Shown here: positions 53,736-63,125 of the stretch, piece by piece
Layout: each line of letters begins with the position of its first letter
Numbering within the stretch: the stretch's first letter is position 1
NCBI GenBank assembly: GCA_010365215.1
Contig: JAAFGT010000004.1
Location: forward strand, 1-64,000
DNA: 64,000 nt
DNA from: Acidipila sp.
Lineage (GTDB): Bacteria > Acidobacteriota > Terriglobia > Acidiferrales > UBA7541
Reading direction: 5' to 3'
Made by a program: the position numbers and the translations under genes
The notes under the pieces: model-generated
What the model saw: the letters and a program-made list of their open reading frames with translations, nothing else
Told to the model about the DNA's origin: nothing
Databases searched by the model: none

Positions 53736-55076
53736 ATGACCAGGACCCTCGAACTCGCACTGGTGGGGATGATGGCGCTGGCGGTGCTCGCCTTCGGAGG
53801 AACGGAACCGATCAGCTATGCCTCCCTGCAGGTGGTGTTATTTGCCGCGGCGATCTGCCTTATTACCTCGGGTCCGGTTTCCCTGCCGCCAGAATCATTG
53901 TTGTTTGTCTCGGTCCCTTTGGGACTTCTGGGAATTGTCCTGCTTCAGTTTGTTTCCTTGCCGGGCGCCGGGCACGTCTCGCTGAGTATTGCTCCGGGGA
54001 ATACGCTCGCGCATCTCCTCGTCTTGCTCACCTCCTTGGCAGCTTTCCTTTTGACCCTCTCGCTCGGCGGGCGGCCGCGCGCGCGGCAGAGAATCGCTTA
54101 TGCGCTGTTGGCCATCGGTGGTATTGAGGCTCTCTACGGCCTGATTCAATACCTCACCGGCTGGCAGCAGATCTTCAGCTACGTGAAAATCTACAGTCAG
54201 AATGCAGCATCGGGAACCTACATCAACGAGAACCACTTCGCCGGGTTGCTGGAGATGATCCTACCTTTCGCGCTCGCTCTCAGCTTGAGCCAGCTCGAAT
54301 CGCTCGGCGGGCCGGGCAAAACCGCTGGGTTGGGTTTAAGGCGTCTGCTCGGTCGCGCGGAATCGCCCAGATTTCTGTTCTGGCTCGCAGCTTCAGCGAT
54401 TCTTTTCCTGGCCTTGATTTTCTCGTTCTCGCGAATGGGCATACTTGCCGCCATCTGCTCGCTGCTTTGGATCTTCGGCATCGCCGCGAGTCTTCGGCTG
54501 CCGCGCCGCATGAGCGCGGCCCTGGCCCTCCTGTTCGGTCTAGTGGGGGGGGCGCTGGTGCTATGGGTGGGACCCGGCCCGGTCATCAAGCGCTTCGGCT
54601 CGCTGGGGCAGGAAGCCGCAATGAATGGCGAGAGCCGACTCGCCATCTGGCGCGACACAACTACGCTGATCCGCCGCCATCCCTGGCTGGGCACGGGGCT
54701 CGGGACCTTTCCGATCGCCTACACCTCAGTGCAAACCGCCTTCTTGGGCAAGTTCGTCAACCACGCCCACAACGATTATCTCGAGCTGGCCAGCGATCTG
54801 GGCATCCCGGCCGCGTCTGTTCTGTTCGGCGCAATCCTGTACGTTCCCCTGAGGACCGTGCGCCGCCTGCACGGGATTCAACGACCGTTTGACCGTGCCA
54901 TAGCGCTCGGCTCTTCGGGAAGCATCGTAGCGATCCTTCTTCACAGCCTGGCAGACTTCAACCTCTACATCCCCGCAAACTCGATGATCTTATGCGTGAT
55001 TCTTGCACTAGCGCTGTCCGTGTGTCCCGCACAGACCGCGCAGGCCGGAGCGGCGCAGGTTGGAGCCGCGCAATGA
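53736..55076 (+). CDS. O-antigen ligase/polymerase family membrane protein
   Basis: About 446 residues with roughly 11-12 membrane helices and the Wzy_C signature region (GESRLAIWRDTTTLIRRHPWLGTGLGTF, then FVNHAHNDYLELASDLG). It polymerises or ligates lipid-linked glycans at the periplasmic face. The C-terminus is a short Ala/Gln repeat (QAGAAQVGAAQ). ATG 53736 is chosen; GTG 53709 is possible. Its stop overlaps the next gene's ATG by 4 nt. Confidence 0.88.
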   Translation: MTRTLELALVGMMALAVLAFGGTEPISYASLQVVLFAAAICLITSGPVSLPPESLLFVSVPLGLLGIVLLQFVSLPGAGHVSLSIAPGNTLAHLLVLLTSLAAFLLTLSLGGRPRARQRIAYALLAIGGIEALYGLIQYLTGWQQIFSYVKIYSQNAASGTYINENHFAGLLEMILPFALALSLSQLESLGGPGKTAGLGLRRLLGRAESPRFLFWLAASAILFLALIFSFSRMGILAAICSLLWIFGIAASLRLPRRMSAALALLFGLVGGALVLWVGPGPVIKRFGSLGQEAAMNGESRLAIWRDTTTLIRRHPWLGTGLGTFPIAYTSVQTAFLGKFVNHAHNDYLELASDLGIPAASVLFGAILYVPLRTVRRLHGIQRPFDRAIALGSSGSIVAILLHSLADFNLYIPANSMILCVILALALSVCPAQTAQAGAAQVGAAQ

Positions 55077-55690
55077 TCCTCGCCTTTCAACTCGCCATCA
55101 AGCGCCTCTTCGACTTGGCAATTTCTTTTTCCTGCTTGATCCTGCTGTTGCCCTTGTTCGCGCTGATCGCCCTGGCCATCCGCCTGGATTCTCCGGGCCC
55201 AGTTTTCTTCAGAGTACGCGCTACGGGGCGAGAGAAAAAGGCATTCTGGGAAAGAAAGTTTCGAACCATGATCGACCACGCGAACGAGAAGGGGCATCGC
55301 TTCGAAACGTCGGCAGATGACCCGCGAATCACCCGCGTCGGGCGAATCCTGCGGCGCTGGAGTCTTGATGAGCTACCTCAGCTCTGGAACGTGTTCGTAG
55401 GCGAGATGAGCCTGGTCGGGCCACGACCCACTTTTACCGAGGTCACCGAGCGGTACACGCCCCAGGAGGCCCGCAGACTCGAGATGCGTCCCGGTCTCAC
55501 CGGCTGGGCTCAGATTCACGGGCGCAATATTTTGGCCTGGCCAGAGCGCGTGAAGCTCGATATCGAATATCTGGAGCAGTTTTCTCTCTTGCTCGATTTG
55601 AAAATTATTCTGCGGACCATCCCAGTGCTTCTCCGCAAGGAAGGCGTCTATGGCGAGGGCAGGAAGGTGCGTATGCATCACACCGTTTGA
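55073..55690 (+). CDS. Undecaprenyl-phosphate phosphoglycosyl transferase (PglC/WcaJ-type)
   Basis: 205 residues, the short monotopic form. One membrane-inserted helix (LFDLAISFSCLILLLPLFALIALAIRLDSPGPVFF) is followed by the catalytic core with WERKFRTM, DDPRITRVGRILRRWSLDELPQLWNVFVGEMSLVGPRP and RPGLTGWAQI. It starts lipid-linked glycan assembly by moving sugar-1-phosphate to undecaprenyl phosphate. ATG 55073 overlaps the previous TGA. The length matches PglC rather than full WcaJ. Confidence 0.93.
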   Translation: MILAFQLAIKRLFDLAISFSCLILLLPLFALIALAIRLDSPGPVFFRVRATGREKKAFWERKFRTMIDHANEKGHRFETSADDPRITRVGRILRRWSLDELPQLWNVFVGEMSLVGPRPTFTEVTERYTPQEARRLEMRPGLTGWAQIHGRNILAWPERVKLDIEYLEQFSLLLDLKIILRTIPVLLRKEGVYGEGRKVRMHHTV

Positions 55691-55698
55691 AGAACCCG

Positions 55699-56364
55699 AT
55701 GGCGAATCGTCGACAGCGCGTGGTCCTGTTGGGTGCCGGAGGTCACGGCAAAGTGGTTCTCGATGCGTTGTTGGCCGCTGAGGAACATGAAGTTGTCGGA
55801 GTTTTGGACGATGATCCTGCTAAAGCGGGACTCTGTTTACTCGGCATTCCCATAGTGGGCACGAGCAGGGATTTGCGTGGACTCGCCGGCCGGCTCACAT
55901 TCGAAGGCGTCGTTGTGGCATTAGGCGACAATTACTTGCGCGACCGGAAAAGCCGCGAAGTCCGCGTCGCGGGCCTGCAGCCGGTTACGGTAATCCATCC
56001 AGGCGCGACCGTCTCGCGCTTCGTCGAACTCGGAGAGGGAATTGTGATTCTAGCTGGGGCTGTGATAAATCCCGGCACCAAACTGGCGGACAACGTGTGT
56101 GTGAATACCGCCGCCTCGGTCGACCATGACAACGTCTTGGGGCGAAGCAGTCATGTTTTCCCGAATGCGACGCTGGCCGGCGGCGTCAGCATCGGAGAGT
56201 TTACGCATATCGGATCTGGTGCGGTGGTGAATCCAAATCTGAAGGTTGGAAAACATTCCTACGTCGGTTCGGGAGCCGTGGTGACCCGCGACGTCGCCGA
56301 AGGCGTGATCGTTGTCGGGGTTCCCGCGCGCGAGGTCAAGAAGCAACTCAAGCGGCCGGATTGA
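55699..56364 (+). CDS. Sugar O/N-acyltransferase (PglD/NeuD-like, left-handed beta-helix)
   Basis: 221 residues. An N-terminal nucleotide-sugar-binding half (VVLLGAGGHGKVVLDALLA) precedes a hexapeptide-repeat beta-helix (IVILAGAVINPGTKLADNV, VFPNATLAGGVSIGEFTHIG, HSYVGSGAVVTRDV). Catalytic His is probably in DHDNVLGRSSHV. With the PGT and aminotransferase neighbours it resembles PglD of bacillosamine biosynthesis. An upstream TTG at 55687 would overlap the preceding stop. Confidence 0.9.
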   Translation: MANRRQRVVLLGAGGHGKVVLDALLAAEEHEVVGVLDDDPAKAGLCLLGIPIVGTSRDLRGLAGRLTFEGVVVALGDNYLRDRKSREVRVAGLQPVTVIHPGATVSRFVELGEGIVILAGAVINPGTKLADNVCVNTAASVDHDNVLGRSSHVFPNATLAGGVSIGEFTHIGSGAVVNPNLKVGKHSYVGSGAVVTRDVAEGVIVVGVPAREVKKQLKRPD

Positions 56365-56378
56365 CTGCGAAAAATGAA

Positions 56379-57575
56379 ATGACTCAAGTGCTCACAGAAC
56401 GACCGGCCATCGTGGGTGGAAAACCGTTTTTCGCCGAGCGCCTTCCGATCGTGAGTCCGGAAGGCCTTCCGGGCGAATCGTTCGTCGAAGCGGTCCGCCA
56501 GGTGCTTTCCTCGCGCATGCTGACGAACGGCGCGCGTGTACGCGACTTCGAGGAGGCTGCATCCGCTTACCTTGGCACGCCGCACTGCGTCGCAGTGTCG
56601 AGCTGCACTTCGGGTTTGCTTCTCGCTCTGCGTGCGCTAGAGCTTTCCGGCGAAGTCATTCTGCCCAGCTTCACCTTCTACGCCACCGCGCACAGCGTAT
56701 TGTGGAACGGTCTAAAGCCGGTCTTCGCGGACTGCGACCCGGACACCTTCTGCATCAGTCCGGCGGACGTGTCCAACAAGCTGACGTCCCGCACCGCAGC
56801 AATCCTCGCCGTGCACATGTACGGTCATCCGGCGGACGTGGAAGCGCTCCAGAAAATCGCCGGCGAGCGCGGCATACCGCTGATTTTTGACGCGGCACAC
56901 GCCTTCGGGAGCAAATTTAACGGCCAGCGCGTCGGCGGGTTTGGCACGTCGGAGGTCTTCAGCTTCTCGCCCACCAAGCTCCTTGTCGCCGCTGAAGGCG
57001 GCCTGGTCACCACTCGCGATGGCGCGCTCGCGCGCAAGCTTCGCGCCGGCCGCAATTACGGAGATGCCGGCAACTACGACCCCGAAATGGCTGGCCTGAA
57101 CGCGCGGATGAGCGAAATCCACGCGGCTCTCGCGCGGCTGGGCCTCGACGGCATTGACGATCGTATCGCGCGGCGAAACGAAATACGTCTGCGCTACGAA
57201 TCGCGTCTCGGCGATCTGCCCGGAATCAAGTTTCAGCAGATTCGCCCCGGATATTCCACGACGTGCAAAGATTTTTCGGTGCTCGTGGATGAGGCCGAGT
57301 TTGGCGCGCCGCGCGACTGGCTCTATGAAGCGCTGACGCTGGAAAACATCCAGGTCCGGCGCTATTTCTGGCCGCCCGTTCACCGCCAGAAACTCTACCG
57401 CACACTTTGGGATGGCAGTCCACTGCCGGTCACCGATCATGTTTCCGGCCGGATTCTGAGTTTGCCCATCTATTCCTCGCTCAGCGACGCAACCGTGGAC
57501 AAAGTCTCCGATGCCATCGCCCGTTTGCACGCCTACGTCTTAAGAGGCGCAATCCGCATGGAGCAGTCCGCATGA
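56379..57575 (+). CDS. DegT/DnrJ/EryC1/StrS aminotransferase (PglE-like)
   Basis: About 398 residues. PLP-dependent sugar aminotransferase with the cofactor Lys200 in FSFSPTKLLVAAEGG, the Asp in LIFDAAHAFGS, and CTSGLLLALRAL near the phosphate site. It would aminate a keto-sugar nucleotide that the acetyltransferase then acylates. TTG 56361 would overlap the previous stop by 4 nt and is an alternative start. The usual 4,6-dehydratase partner may be the downstream fusion protein. Confidence 0.92.
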   Translation: MTQVLTERPAIVGGKPFFAERLPIVSPEGLPGESFVEAVRQVLSSRMLTNGARVRDFEEAASAYLGTPHCVAVSSCTSGLLLALRALELSGEVILPSFTFYATAHSVLWNGLKPVFADCDPDTFCISPADVSNKLTSRTAAILAVHMYGHPADVEALQKIAGERGIPLIFDAAHAFGSKFNGQRVGGFGTSEVFSFSPTKLLVAAEGGLVTTRDGALARKLRAGRNYGDAGNYDPEMAGLNARMSEIHAALARLGLDGIDDRIARRNEIRLRYESRLGDLPGIKFQQIRPGYSTTCKDFSVLVDEAEFGAPRDWLYEALTLENIQVRRYFWPPVHRQKLYRTLWDGSPLPVTDHVSGRILSLPIYSSLSDATVDKVSDAIARLHAYVLRGAIRMEQSA

Positions 57576-59143
57576 AATCTCTCTCCACAGACGGGCTGCT
57601 GGATCGCCTTCGCGCGGAATCGCGCGCGTTTCTCTGGAAAGAAGCTTTCTTGCGCATGGGCGCCGATTTCCTGCTTGTAAATGCCGCGATGGTTCTGGCC
57701 TTCGTAAGCTGGCTGCTTTTCTATGTCGTCGTTCTCGAAATTCCCCGGCCCTACGAGCTCGCCGCCGTCTTCCGCAATTTTGTGAAGAGCTACTGGATTT
57801 TCTGGTCGTGCCTCGCGTTGCTGGTGTTTCACATCCACGGTTTCTACACTCGTGCGCGAGCCTACACGCGCCGCTATAAGAACTGGATCATCTTCCGGGC
57901 CAGCAGCCTGTTCATCGTTAGCTTCATCTTCGCGGATTATTTCATCCTGCGCAGCGAGCTGATCCCCCGCGGTGTCGCCGTGCTGGGCTGGGTGTTCACG
58001 CTTCTGGCTGTGGGCGGCACGCGCATGGCTAGGGACTTCGTGGTCATGCAGTACCGCATCGAGCCCAAGCATCGCCCCAAGAAAGTTGAGCGTGTCCTCG
58101 TTGTGGGCGGCGCGGGCTATCTCGGCGCGCACCTCGTCCCTCAGTTACTAGAGCGCGGCTACCGCGCCCGCGTTCTCGATCTTTTCATGTTTGGAGAAGA
58201 GCCGCTCGCCGCTGTGAAAAACCACCCGCACTGCGAGCTGGTGCGCGGCGACGTGCGGGACATCACCGCCGTCGTCCGCGCCATGCAGGGCTGCGATGCG
58301 GTCATCGACCTGGCCGCCATCGTCGGTGATCCTGCCTGCGATGAGAATAAGCCCCTCGCTACGGAAATCAACCGCGCCGCCACGCGCATGATGCTCGATA
58401 TCGCGCGCGGCTACGGCACCCGGCGGTTTCTTTTTGCCTCCACCTGCAGCGTCTACGGCGCCTCCGAGCTGCTCATGGACGAGCACAGCGCCGTCGCGCC
58501 CCTCTCCACCTACGCGCAGACCAAGCTCGATTCCGAAAACATCCTGCTCGAGGCCGCCGGCCCAGAGTTCCATCCCACCGGCTTTCGCCTGGGCACGCTC
58601 TTCGGGCTTTCGCCGCGCATGCGCTTCGACCTCGTCGTCCACCTGCTCATCATCCGCGCCATCACCGAGGGCAAAGTAACCATATTCAACGGCCATCAGT
58701 GGCGGCCGTTCCTGCACGTGCGCGACGCCGCGCGGGCCTTCGTCCAATGCCTCGATGCCAAGCCCGAAGTGGTCTCCGGCGAGCTCTTTAATCTGGGCGA
58801 CGATCGGCTGAACCACCAGCTCTCGGAGATCGGTGAAGCGCTCGCGCGGCTCATACCCGGCGTGCAAGTCCTGCGGGTAGATAATGACGATGCGCGCAAC
58901 TACCGCGTCTCGTTTGAGAAAATCCGCACCCGCTTGGGCTTCACCTGCCGCGCCACGCTGGCCGAAGGCATGAAGGAAATCCACGAAGCCATCACCGCCG
59001 GCCATATCCGCGACTTCGGCACCGCGCAGTTCAACAACCTTGCCGGCGTCCGAGCATTTTCGGCCGCCGCCGGCGCCGCACCCTCGTCCTTGGGCAAGCT
59101 CGTCGCGCTCGCGGGCAGCGGGAAATCGTCTCCCGCTGCCTAA
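57572..59143 (+). CDS. Membrane-domain/SDR fusion, CapD/PglF-like N-terminus with GalE-like dehydrogenase domain
   Basis: 523 residues. Residues 1-160 form four membrane helices ending IPRGVAVLGWVFTLLAVGGTRMARDF, as in CapD/PglF dehydratases. The enzyme part (173-470) is instead an extended SDR of GalE type: GGAGYLGAH (179-187), ASTCSVYG and catalytic Tyr314-x3-Lys318 (YAQTK), not the PglF-type Thr-Met/Asp-Lys active site. The last 50 residues are low-complexity Ala/Ser. It starts by ATGA overlap with the aminotransferase. The likely role is modification of the nucleotide sugar for this cluster, either epimerisation or dehydration. Confidence 0.87.
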   Translation: MKSLSTDGLLDRLRAESRAFLWKEAFLRMGADFLLVNAAMVLAFVSWLLFYVVVLEIPRPYELAAVFRNFVKSYWIFWSCLALLVFHIHGFYTRARAYTRRYKNWIIFRASSLFIVSFIFADYFILRSELIPRGVAVLGWVFTLLAVGGTRMARDFVVMQYRIEPKHRPKKVERVLVVGGAGYLGAHLVPQLLERGYRARVLDLFMFGEEPLAAVKNHPHCELVRGDVRDITAVVRAMQGCDAVIDLAAIVGDPACDENKPLATEINRAATRMMLDIARGYGTRRFLFASTCSVYGASELLMDEHSAVAPLSTYAQTKLDSENILLEAAGPEFHPTGFRLGTLFGLSPRMRFDLVVHLLIIRAITEGKVTIFNGHQWRPFLHVRDAARAFVQCLDAKPEVVSGELFNLGDDRLNHQLSEIGEALARLIPGVQVLRVDNDDARNYRVSFEKIRTRLGFTCRATLAEGMKEIHEAITAGHIRDFGTAQFNNLAGVRAFSAAAGAAPSSLGKLVALAGSGKSSPAA

Positions 59144-59169
59144 TAGCGTGCCTAAAAAATTGTGTCAAT

Positions 59170-59257
59170 TGTCATTCCGGGCGAAGCGAGGAATCTGCTT
59201 TTTGCAAAAAACCAAGAAAAAGCAGACCTCCGGGGCAAGCCCCGCCCTCGGAATGAC
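59170..59257. repeat. Palindromic MITE/REP-like intergenic repeat
   Basis: Ends TGTCATTCCGGGCG and CGCCCTCGGAATGACA are inverted, and inner arms CTGCTTTTT/AAAAAGCAG pair around a short loop. It lies between convergent genes. The GTCATTCC-nn-GCGAAGCGA motif also occurs at 4003-4024, so it is a dispersed family. It may also act as a bidirectional terminator. Confidence 0.6.
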
Positions 59258-59283
59258 ACGTTCAGGAGTTTTTCCACAACTTG

Positions 59284-60504
59284 CTAGCGAACGCCCCGAG
59301 GTGTCGCGCGGTCTCGCACCGCACGGTAAAATTCTCTCCGGCCCTCGTCCAGAATTTCCGAACGGAACTCCTGCGCCTTTTCGAAATTCCGCCGGGACAG
59401 TTCCTGCAGCCGCTGGGGATCCCCCAGGATGGCAGCAATTTTCTCCGCCAACGCCTGCGGGTCATTTGGGGCAACGAGATCCTCTTCCCTCAGTAGTTCC
59501 GGAATGCCTCCCACCGCCGAACCGATGCACGGGCAGCCCCGCGCCATGGCCTCCACCATCGCGCGAGGCAGGCCCTCGGTCCGCGACGGCATAACGAACA
59601 GATCCACCGAATCCAAGAACTCCTGCACGGCTTTACCATATGGCAGTACGCCGAGAAAACGGACCCGGCACTCCAGTCCCAGCCTCCGGCTGAGTGTTTC
59701 CATGTCGCGGCGAAAGCGGCCGTCCCCCACGAAGCTGGCTTCGAACGCAAGCCCCCGCCGCGCGCATTCAGCCAGCGCCTCCAGAAGCACGTCCGGCGCT
59801 TTGTAAAGCTGCGCAAAGCTCCCGATGAAGCCGATGTGCCGTGGCCGAAGATCCCCCATGTTTTCCCGCGCACGGATGCGCTCGCTGCGCGCAGCGAGCG
59901 CATCGGGAGCGGCGAATCCTTTCTGCAATTCCACGTCGGAAAAAGAAGTGACGAAGGCAGCCGGCGCGGCCGGATAACGTTGCGGGAGAACCCTGCGAGT
60001 AACGTACCGCGCTGCCGTCGCGTCGCGACACATCGCACGCAGATTGTGCGACGCCACTTGTTGGAACACGGGGCGAAAAATGCTGCGCCATGTGCCCTTT
60101 CCAAACGCTTCCCACGGATCGCCAATCACATCGAGTGCATATGGTTTTCGCCGGCGGCGGAGCTCGAACCACACTAGGCGGCCCACCAGGCCTGGCACCC
60201 GAAGGATGTACGCGTCTGCGGCGCTCACCGTGTCTCGCACACACCGTTGGAGTGCCGGCAGGCAACGCAGGTAGTGCCAGGGCCCGCGGTAGTCTGGCAG
60301 GGCGGCGAAAGACACGCCCGGCCCGTCCGACCGCTCTTGCTCGCCGCGCGCTACGGCCGTGTCACGCACCCGCGCAAGTACAATCACCTCTTCAAATACG
60401 TCCAGGTAACGCGACCAGAAGGCGTAGTTGGGCGGCCCATCCGCATAGATGTGATTGTTTGGTCCCCGCTCGAAGTGATTCTCCAGCGCGACCAGAACCC
60501 TCAT
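59284..60504 (-). CDS. Glycosyltransferase family 4
   Basis: 406 residues with two Rossmann domains. The C-terminal half shows GFIGSFAQLYKAPDVLLEAL, FVGDGRFRRDMETL and the EX7E-like donor motif MPSRTEGLPRAMVEAMARGCP. It transfers a sugar from a nucleotide donor onto the growing lipid-linked glycan. It is on the opposite strand from the export operon and ends next to the palindromic repeat. Confidence 0.92.
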   Translation of the reverse strand: MRVLVALENHFERGPNNHIYADGPPNYAFWSRYLDVFEEVIVLARVRDTAVARGEQERSDGPGVSFAALPDYRGPWHYLRCLPALQRCVRDTVSAADAYILRVPGLVGRLVWFELRRRRKPYALDVIGDPWEAFGKGTWRSIFRPVFQQVASHNLRAMCRDATAARYVTRRVLPQRYPAAPAAFVTSFSDVELQKGFAAPDALAARSERIRARENMGDLRPRHIGFIGSFAQLYKAPDVLLEALAECARRGLAFEASFVGDGRFRRDMETLSRRLGLECRVRFLGVLPYGKAVQEFLDSVDLFVMPSRTEGLPRAMVEAMARGCPCIGSAVGGIPELLREEDLVAPNDPQALAEKIAAILGDPQRLQELSRRNFEKAQEFRSEILDEGRREFYRAVRDRATPRGVR

Positions 60505-60606
60505 AAAGAAGCAAGTTCCGTTGGCTTGTGAGCGCGCGAGTACTTCACTTGGCTAGTTCTCCACTGAGTGTCCTAGAATCACTCAATCACAAGGCGAACG
60601 AAGAAT

Positions 60607-61896
60607 TTATTGTGCAATGACCGGTTCTTGCACTTCAGTTTGTCTCTTTTTCAGTAGCCAAGCCCAACAAACCATCAGCACCCAGACTGCGGCAATCGAT
60701 GCAAAGGCCGCAAGTTGTACAGTCAGAAAGAGAGTGGCCACTAAAACCGACAGCATACGAACAAATCGATCATTCCTCACGTCTCCAATTCTACATATTA
60801 GAGCGGGAAGGAGAGGCCCAAGGAGAAATCCAAACCAGCTAAAATTTGCAATCGCCTCTTCAAGCCAACTGGTTGTCATTCCCCAGCCAAGTATCCGCGG
60901 GGATATAAAAAGCATGGCAGAAGTGAAGTACTGACTGTAAGGATACGGTTTGTCCGGCCACAACTCCCGGGGCACTATTAATGTGGACCAAAAAATAAGA
61001 CTCTCACCCCGATAGTCCAGAATCTCCATCCTTGTGGGATGAAGCTCTGCATAGATTGTCATCTTCACAACGGCATCCCTGCCGTAGTCGATTCGAGCAT
61101 TTTGGTAGATCTCACTGTAATCACGCAGTTCACGCACGAAGATTTGATAGCCAAACGAGAAGAAAGCCAAGACAAGAAAGAGGATAAGGCCGGTAATGAG
61201 GGTGTTGAATCTCTTGAAGAACCCTCGCTGTGCCACCAGTATCCAGAGAAGAATGACGAGAATCGCGAAAATGTAACGCTTCCCGTTCAGGTAAACGGCC
61301 GCAAAAAGCCAAGGAGAAATAAGGACAAACCGTGAAAGAAGTTGTCTTTGTGCGAGAGCCAGGAGCCCCACAGCCGAGAGTATGCTCAGCTGGCAAAAGA
61401 TGGCCACGATCACGTGAAATTCAAGGGACGATGGTTCGGCGTCAATACTTGTAACCCAACCATAATCCAGATACACCGACGGACTCGGAGCCAATAACAC
61501 CACGATGATGGGGCTGACGACGAGGATCTTTAGAAGCGGCCTCAACCGCTCCAAGGACTCGTAAGACAGAACCAGGTCCGGGGTTGGATCGTCAAGGTGA
61601 CGTTGAGGCCTGCGCGTTTCTCCGACGATCCACCAGATGACGGGAACTGCCCACATATACAAGCAATAGAGAACTACTGTGAAGTGGTCTCCCGTAGCGA
61701 GTCGAAGGCCCGGTTGATAAGTGTAGAACGGCGTTCCGAAAAGCTCTTCCAGGAAGAGAGGAAGCCCATTGAAAAAGAAAAGGACGGTGTATAGAAAATA
61801 GAGGGACGATTGGCCCCCTAGGGCAATGCGCCTTCCAGATCTTACGGCCCAGAAGCCAAGCCACGCGCACGTTACTAAATTAAGTAAAGTCACCAT
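60607..61896 (-). CDS. Wzy-like oligosaccharide repeat-unit polymerase
   Basis: 429 residues with about 11 membrane helices and a large periplasmic loop (EIYQNARIDYGRDAVVKMTIYAELHPTRMEILDYRGESL). The pattern fits O-antigen polymerases of the Wzy type, whose sequences are poorly conserved. The coding sequence is visibly richer in A+T than neighbouring genes, common in Wzy genes and a sign of transfer. Function is inferred from topology and position between two glycosyltransferases. Confidence 0.8.
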   Translation of the reverse strand: MVTLLNLVTCAWLGFWAVRSGRRIALGGQSSLYFLYTVLFFFNGLPLFLEELFGTPFYTYQPGLRLATGDHFTVVLYCLYMWAVPVIWWIVGETRRPQRHLDDPTPDLVLSYESLERLRPLLKILVVSPIIVVLLAPSPSVYLDYGWVTSIDAEPSSLEFHVIVAIFCQLSILSAVGLLALAQRQLLSRFVLISPWLFAAVYLNGKRYIFAILVILLWILVAQRGFFKRFNTLITGLILFLVLAFFSFGYQIFVRELRDYSEIYQNARIDYGRDAVVKMTIYAELHPTRMEILDYRGESLIFWSTLIVPRELWPDKPYPYSQYFTSAMLFISPRILGWGMTTSWLEEAIANFSWFGFLLGPLLPALICRIGDVRNDRFVRMLSVLVATLFLTVQLAAFASIAAVWVLMVCWAWLLKKRQTEVQEPVIAQ

Positions 61897-61967
61897 GAAG
61901 ATAGGTTAGGAAGATCAAGATAAACGCCTGACCCGTGCAAGCTTTCGTGCTTCACATGCCTCTCTGG

Positions 61968-63104
61968 TCAGCCAGCGAAAGGCGTCAGCGAATAGAAATC
62001 GGCCAACTCCCTTGCTGAAAACTCAATTGAAAATAGATCCATGGAATCACAGCGTGACACGCTCGATTCGCGAGCCAAGCCACGATTCATGATCAGAATG
62101 ATATCGTCGGCCCATTTGTAGGAGCGTTTAGTCAAGGGCAGAAAATGAATGCTCCGCTCACTGGCTTGAACTTCTCCACTCACGCTATCGGATACCACGC
62201 AGGGGAGCCCGGCAGCCTGAGCTTCAAGCAAGGCGATCGGCAAGCCCTCCCAAATTGATGGAAACAAAAAGAGATTCATCCCGCCCAGCATCAGCCGCGG
62301 CACGTCATGTCGTGCGCCTGCGAAGTGTATATTCCCATACAAGTCAAAAGATCGAGCGCGCGCCTCGATGGCCGGTCGGAGCGGGCCGTCGCCCACCAGC
62401 AGAAAATGGAACGTAGGATGTTTCGCAAGCACCGTGTGCGCGATTTCCAGTAGAAACGCGTGGTTTTTTGCTTCGACGAAGCGGCCCACATGTCCGATGA
62501 CGGGTGCATCCAGCGGAATCCCAAACTCACGGCGCACTTCAGCCCGGTCCACCGGCTGTTCAAACGGTTTCAAGTCAATCCCATAATAAAGGACGCGAAG
62601 GCGGATGTCGCGCTCCCAGCCATCACCGAACAGGCCCGCCGCTGCTCCCCTCGACGCTCCTAGGCCGTGCGTGGCGTAGCGATGAATCCACGCTCGCGTC
62701 ATTTCCCGGTACAACGAGCGGAATGGAGCAGACGCTTTGTCATCTTGAGTGGTGTGGCTGTGGGCAATTCGCATCGGAACGCCCTCAAGCTGCGCCCAGC
62801 GCAAAACTGCGCCGGAGAAATAATGCACATGACTGTGCACCACGTCGTAACGTCCTTCGCGGAGAATCCCCCTGAATCGCCGTCCGAGCGACCAGACATT
62901 TTTCCCTTTCGGGCAGGGAATCACGCGCCCGCCAAGGCGCTCCGCTTCAGGCGCGAATACACCCGGCTCGGGACCAAACGTGCAGAACTGCATTTCAAAG
63001 CGCTCGCGGTCCATGTGCCGGAGAATATTTATGAGCCAGGTCTCCACCCCGCCGGGGTTGAGCGAACCAAGCACGTGCAGGACGCGGATTGGATGCCGCG
63101 TCAC
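61968..63104 (-). CDS. Glycosyltransferase family 4 (EpsF-like)
   Basis: 378 residues. The N-terminus (RVLHVLGSLNPGGVETWLINILRHM) and the acceptor motif VVHSHVHYFSG are typical of exopolysaccharide GT4 enzymes. The C-terminal donor domain holds IGHVGRFVEAKNHAFLLEI, FLLVGDGPLRPAIE and PSIWEGLPIALLEAQAAGLP. It is predicted to add a sugar to the lipid-linked repeat. It lies 21 bp downstream of the flippase gene. Confidence 0.93.
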   Translation of the reverse strand: MTRHPIRVLHVLGSLNPGGVETWLINILRHMDRERFEMQFCTFGPEPGVFAPEAERLGGRVIPCPKGKNVWSLGRRFRGILREGRYDVVHSHVHYFSGAVLRWAQLEGVPMRIAHSHTTQDDKASAPFRSLYREMTRAWIHRYATHGLGASRGAAAGLFGDGWERDIRLRVLYYGIDLKPFEQPVDRAEVRREFGIPLDAPVIGHVGRFVEAKNHAFLLEIAHTVLAKHPTFHFLLVGDGPLRPAIEARARSFDLYGNIHFAGARHDVPRLMLGGMNLFLFPSIWEGLPIALLEAQAAGLPCVVSDSVSGEVQASERSIHFLPLTKRSYKWADDIILIMNRGLARESSVSRCDSMDLFSIEFSARELADFYSLTPFAG

Positions 63105-63125
63105 GCCTCAGCCTCTCTGCCCGTT

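Noticed and set aside
58148-59005. 285-codon minus-strand open frame
   Set aside because: Antisense to the GalE-like domain with recognisable NAD and YxxxK motifs on the plus strand.
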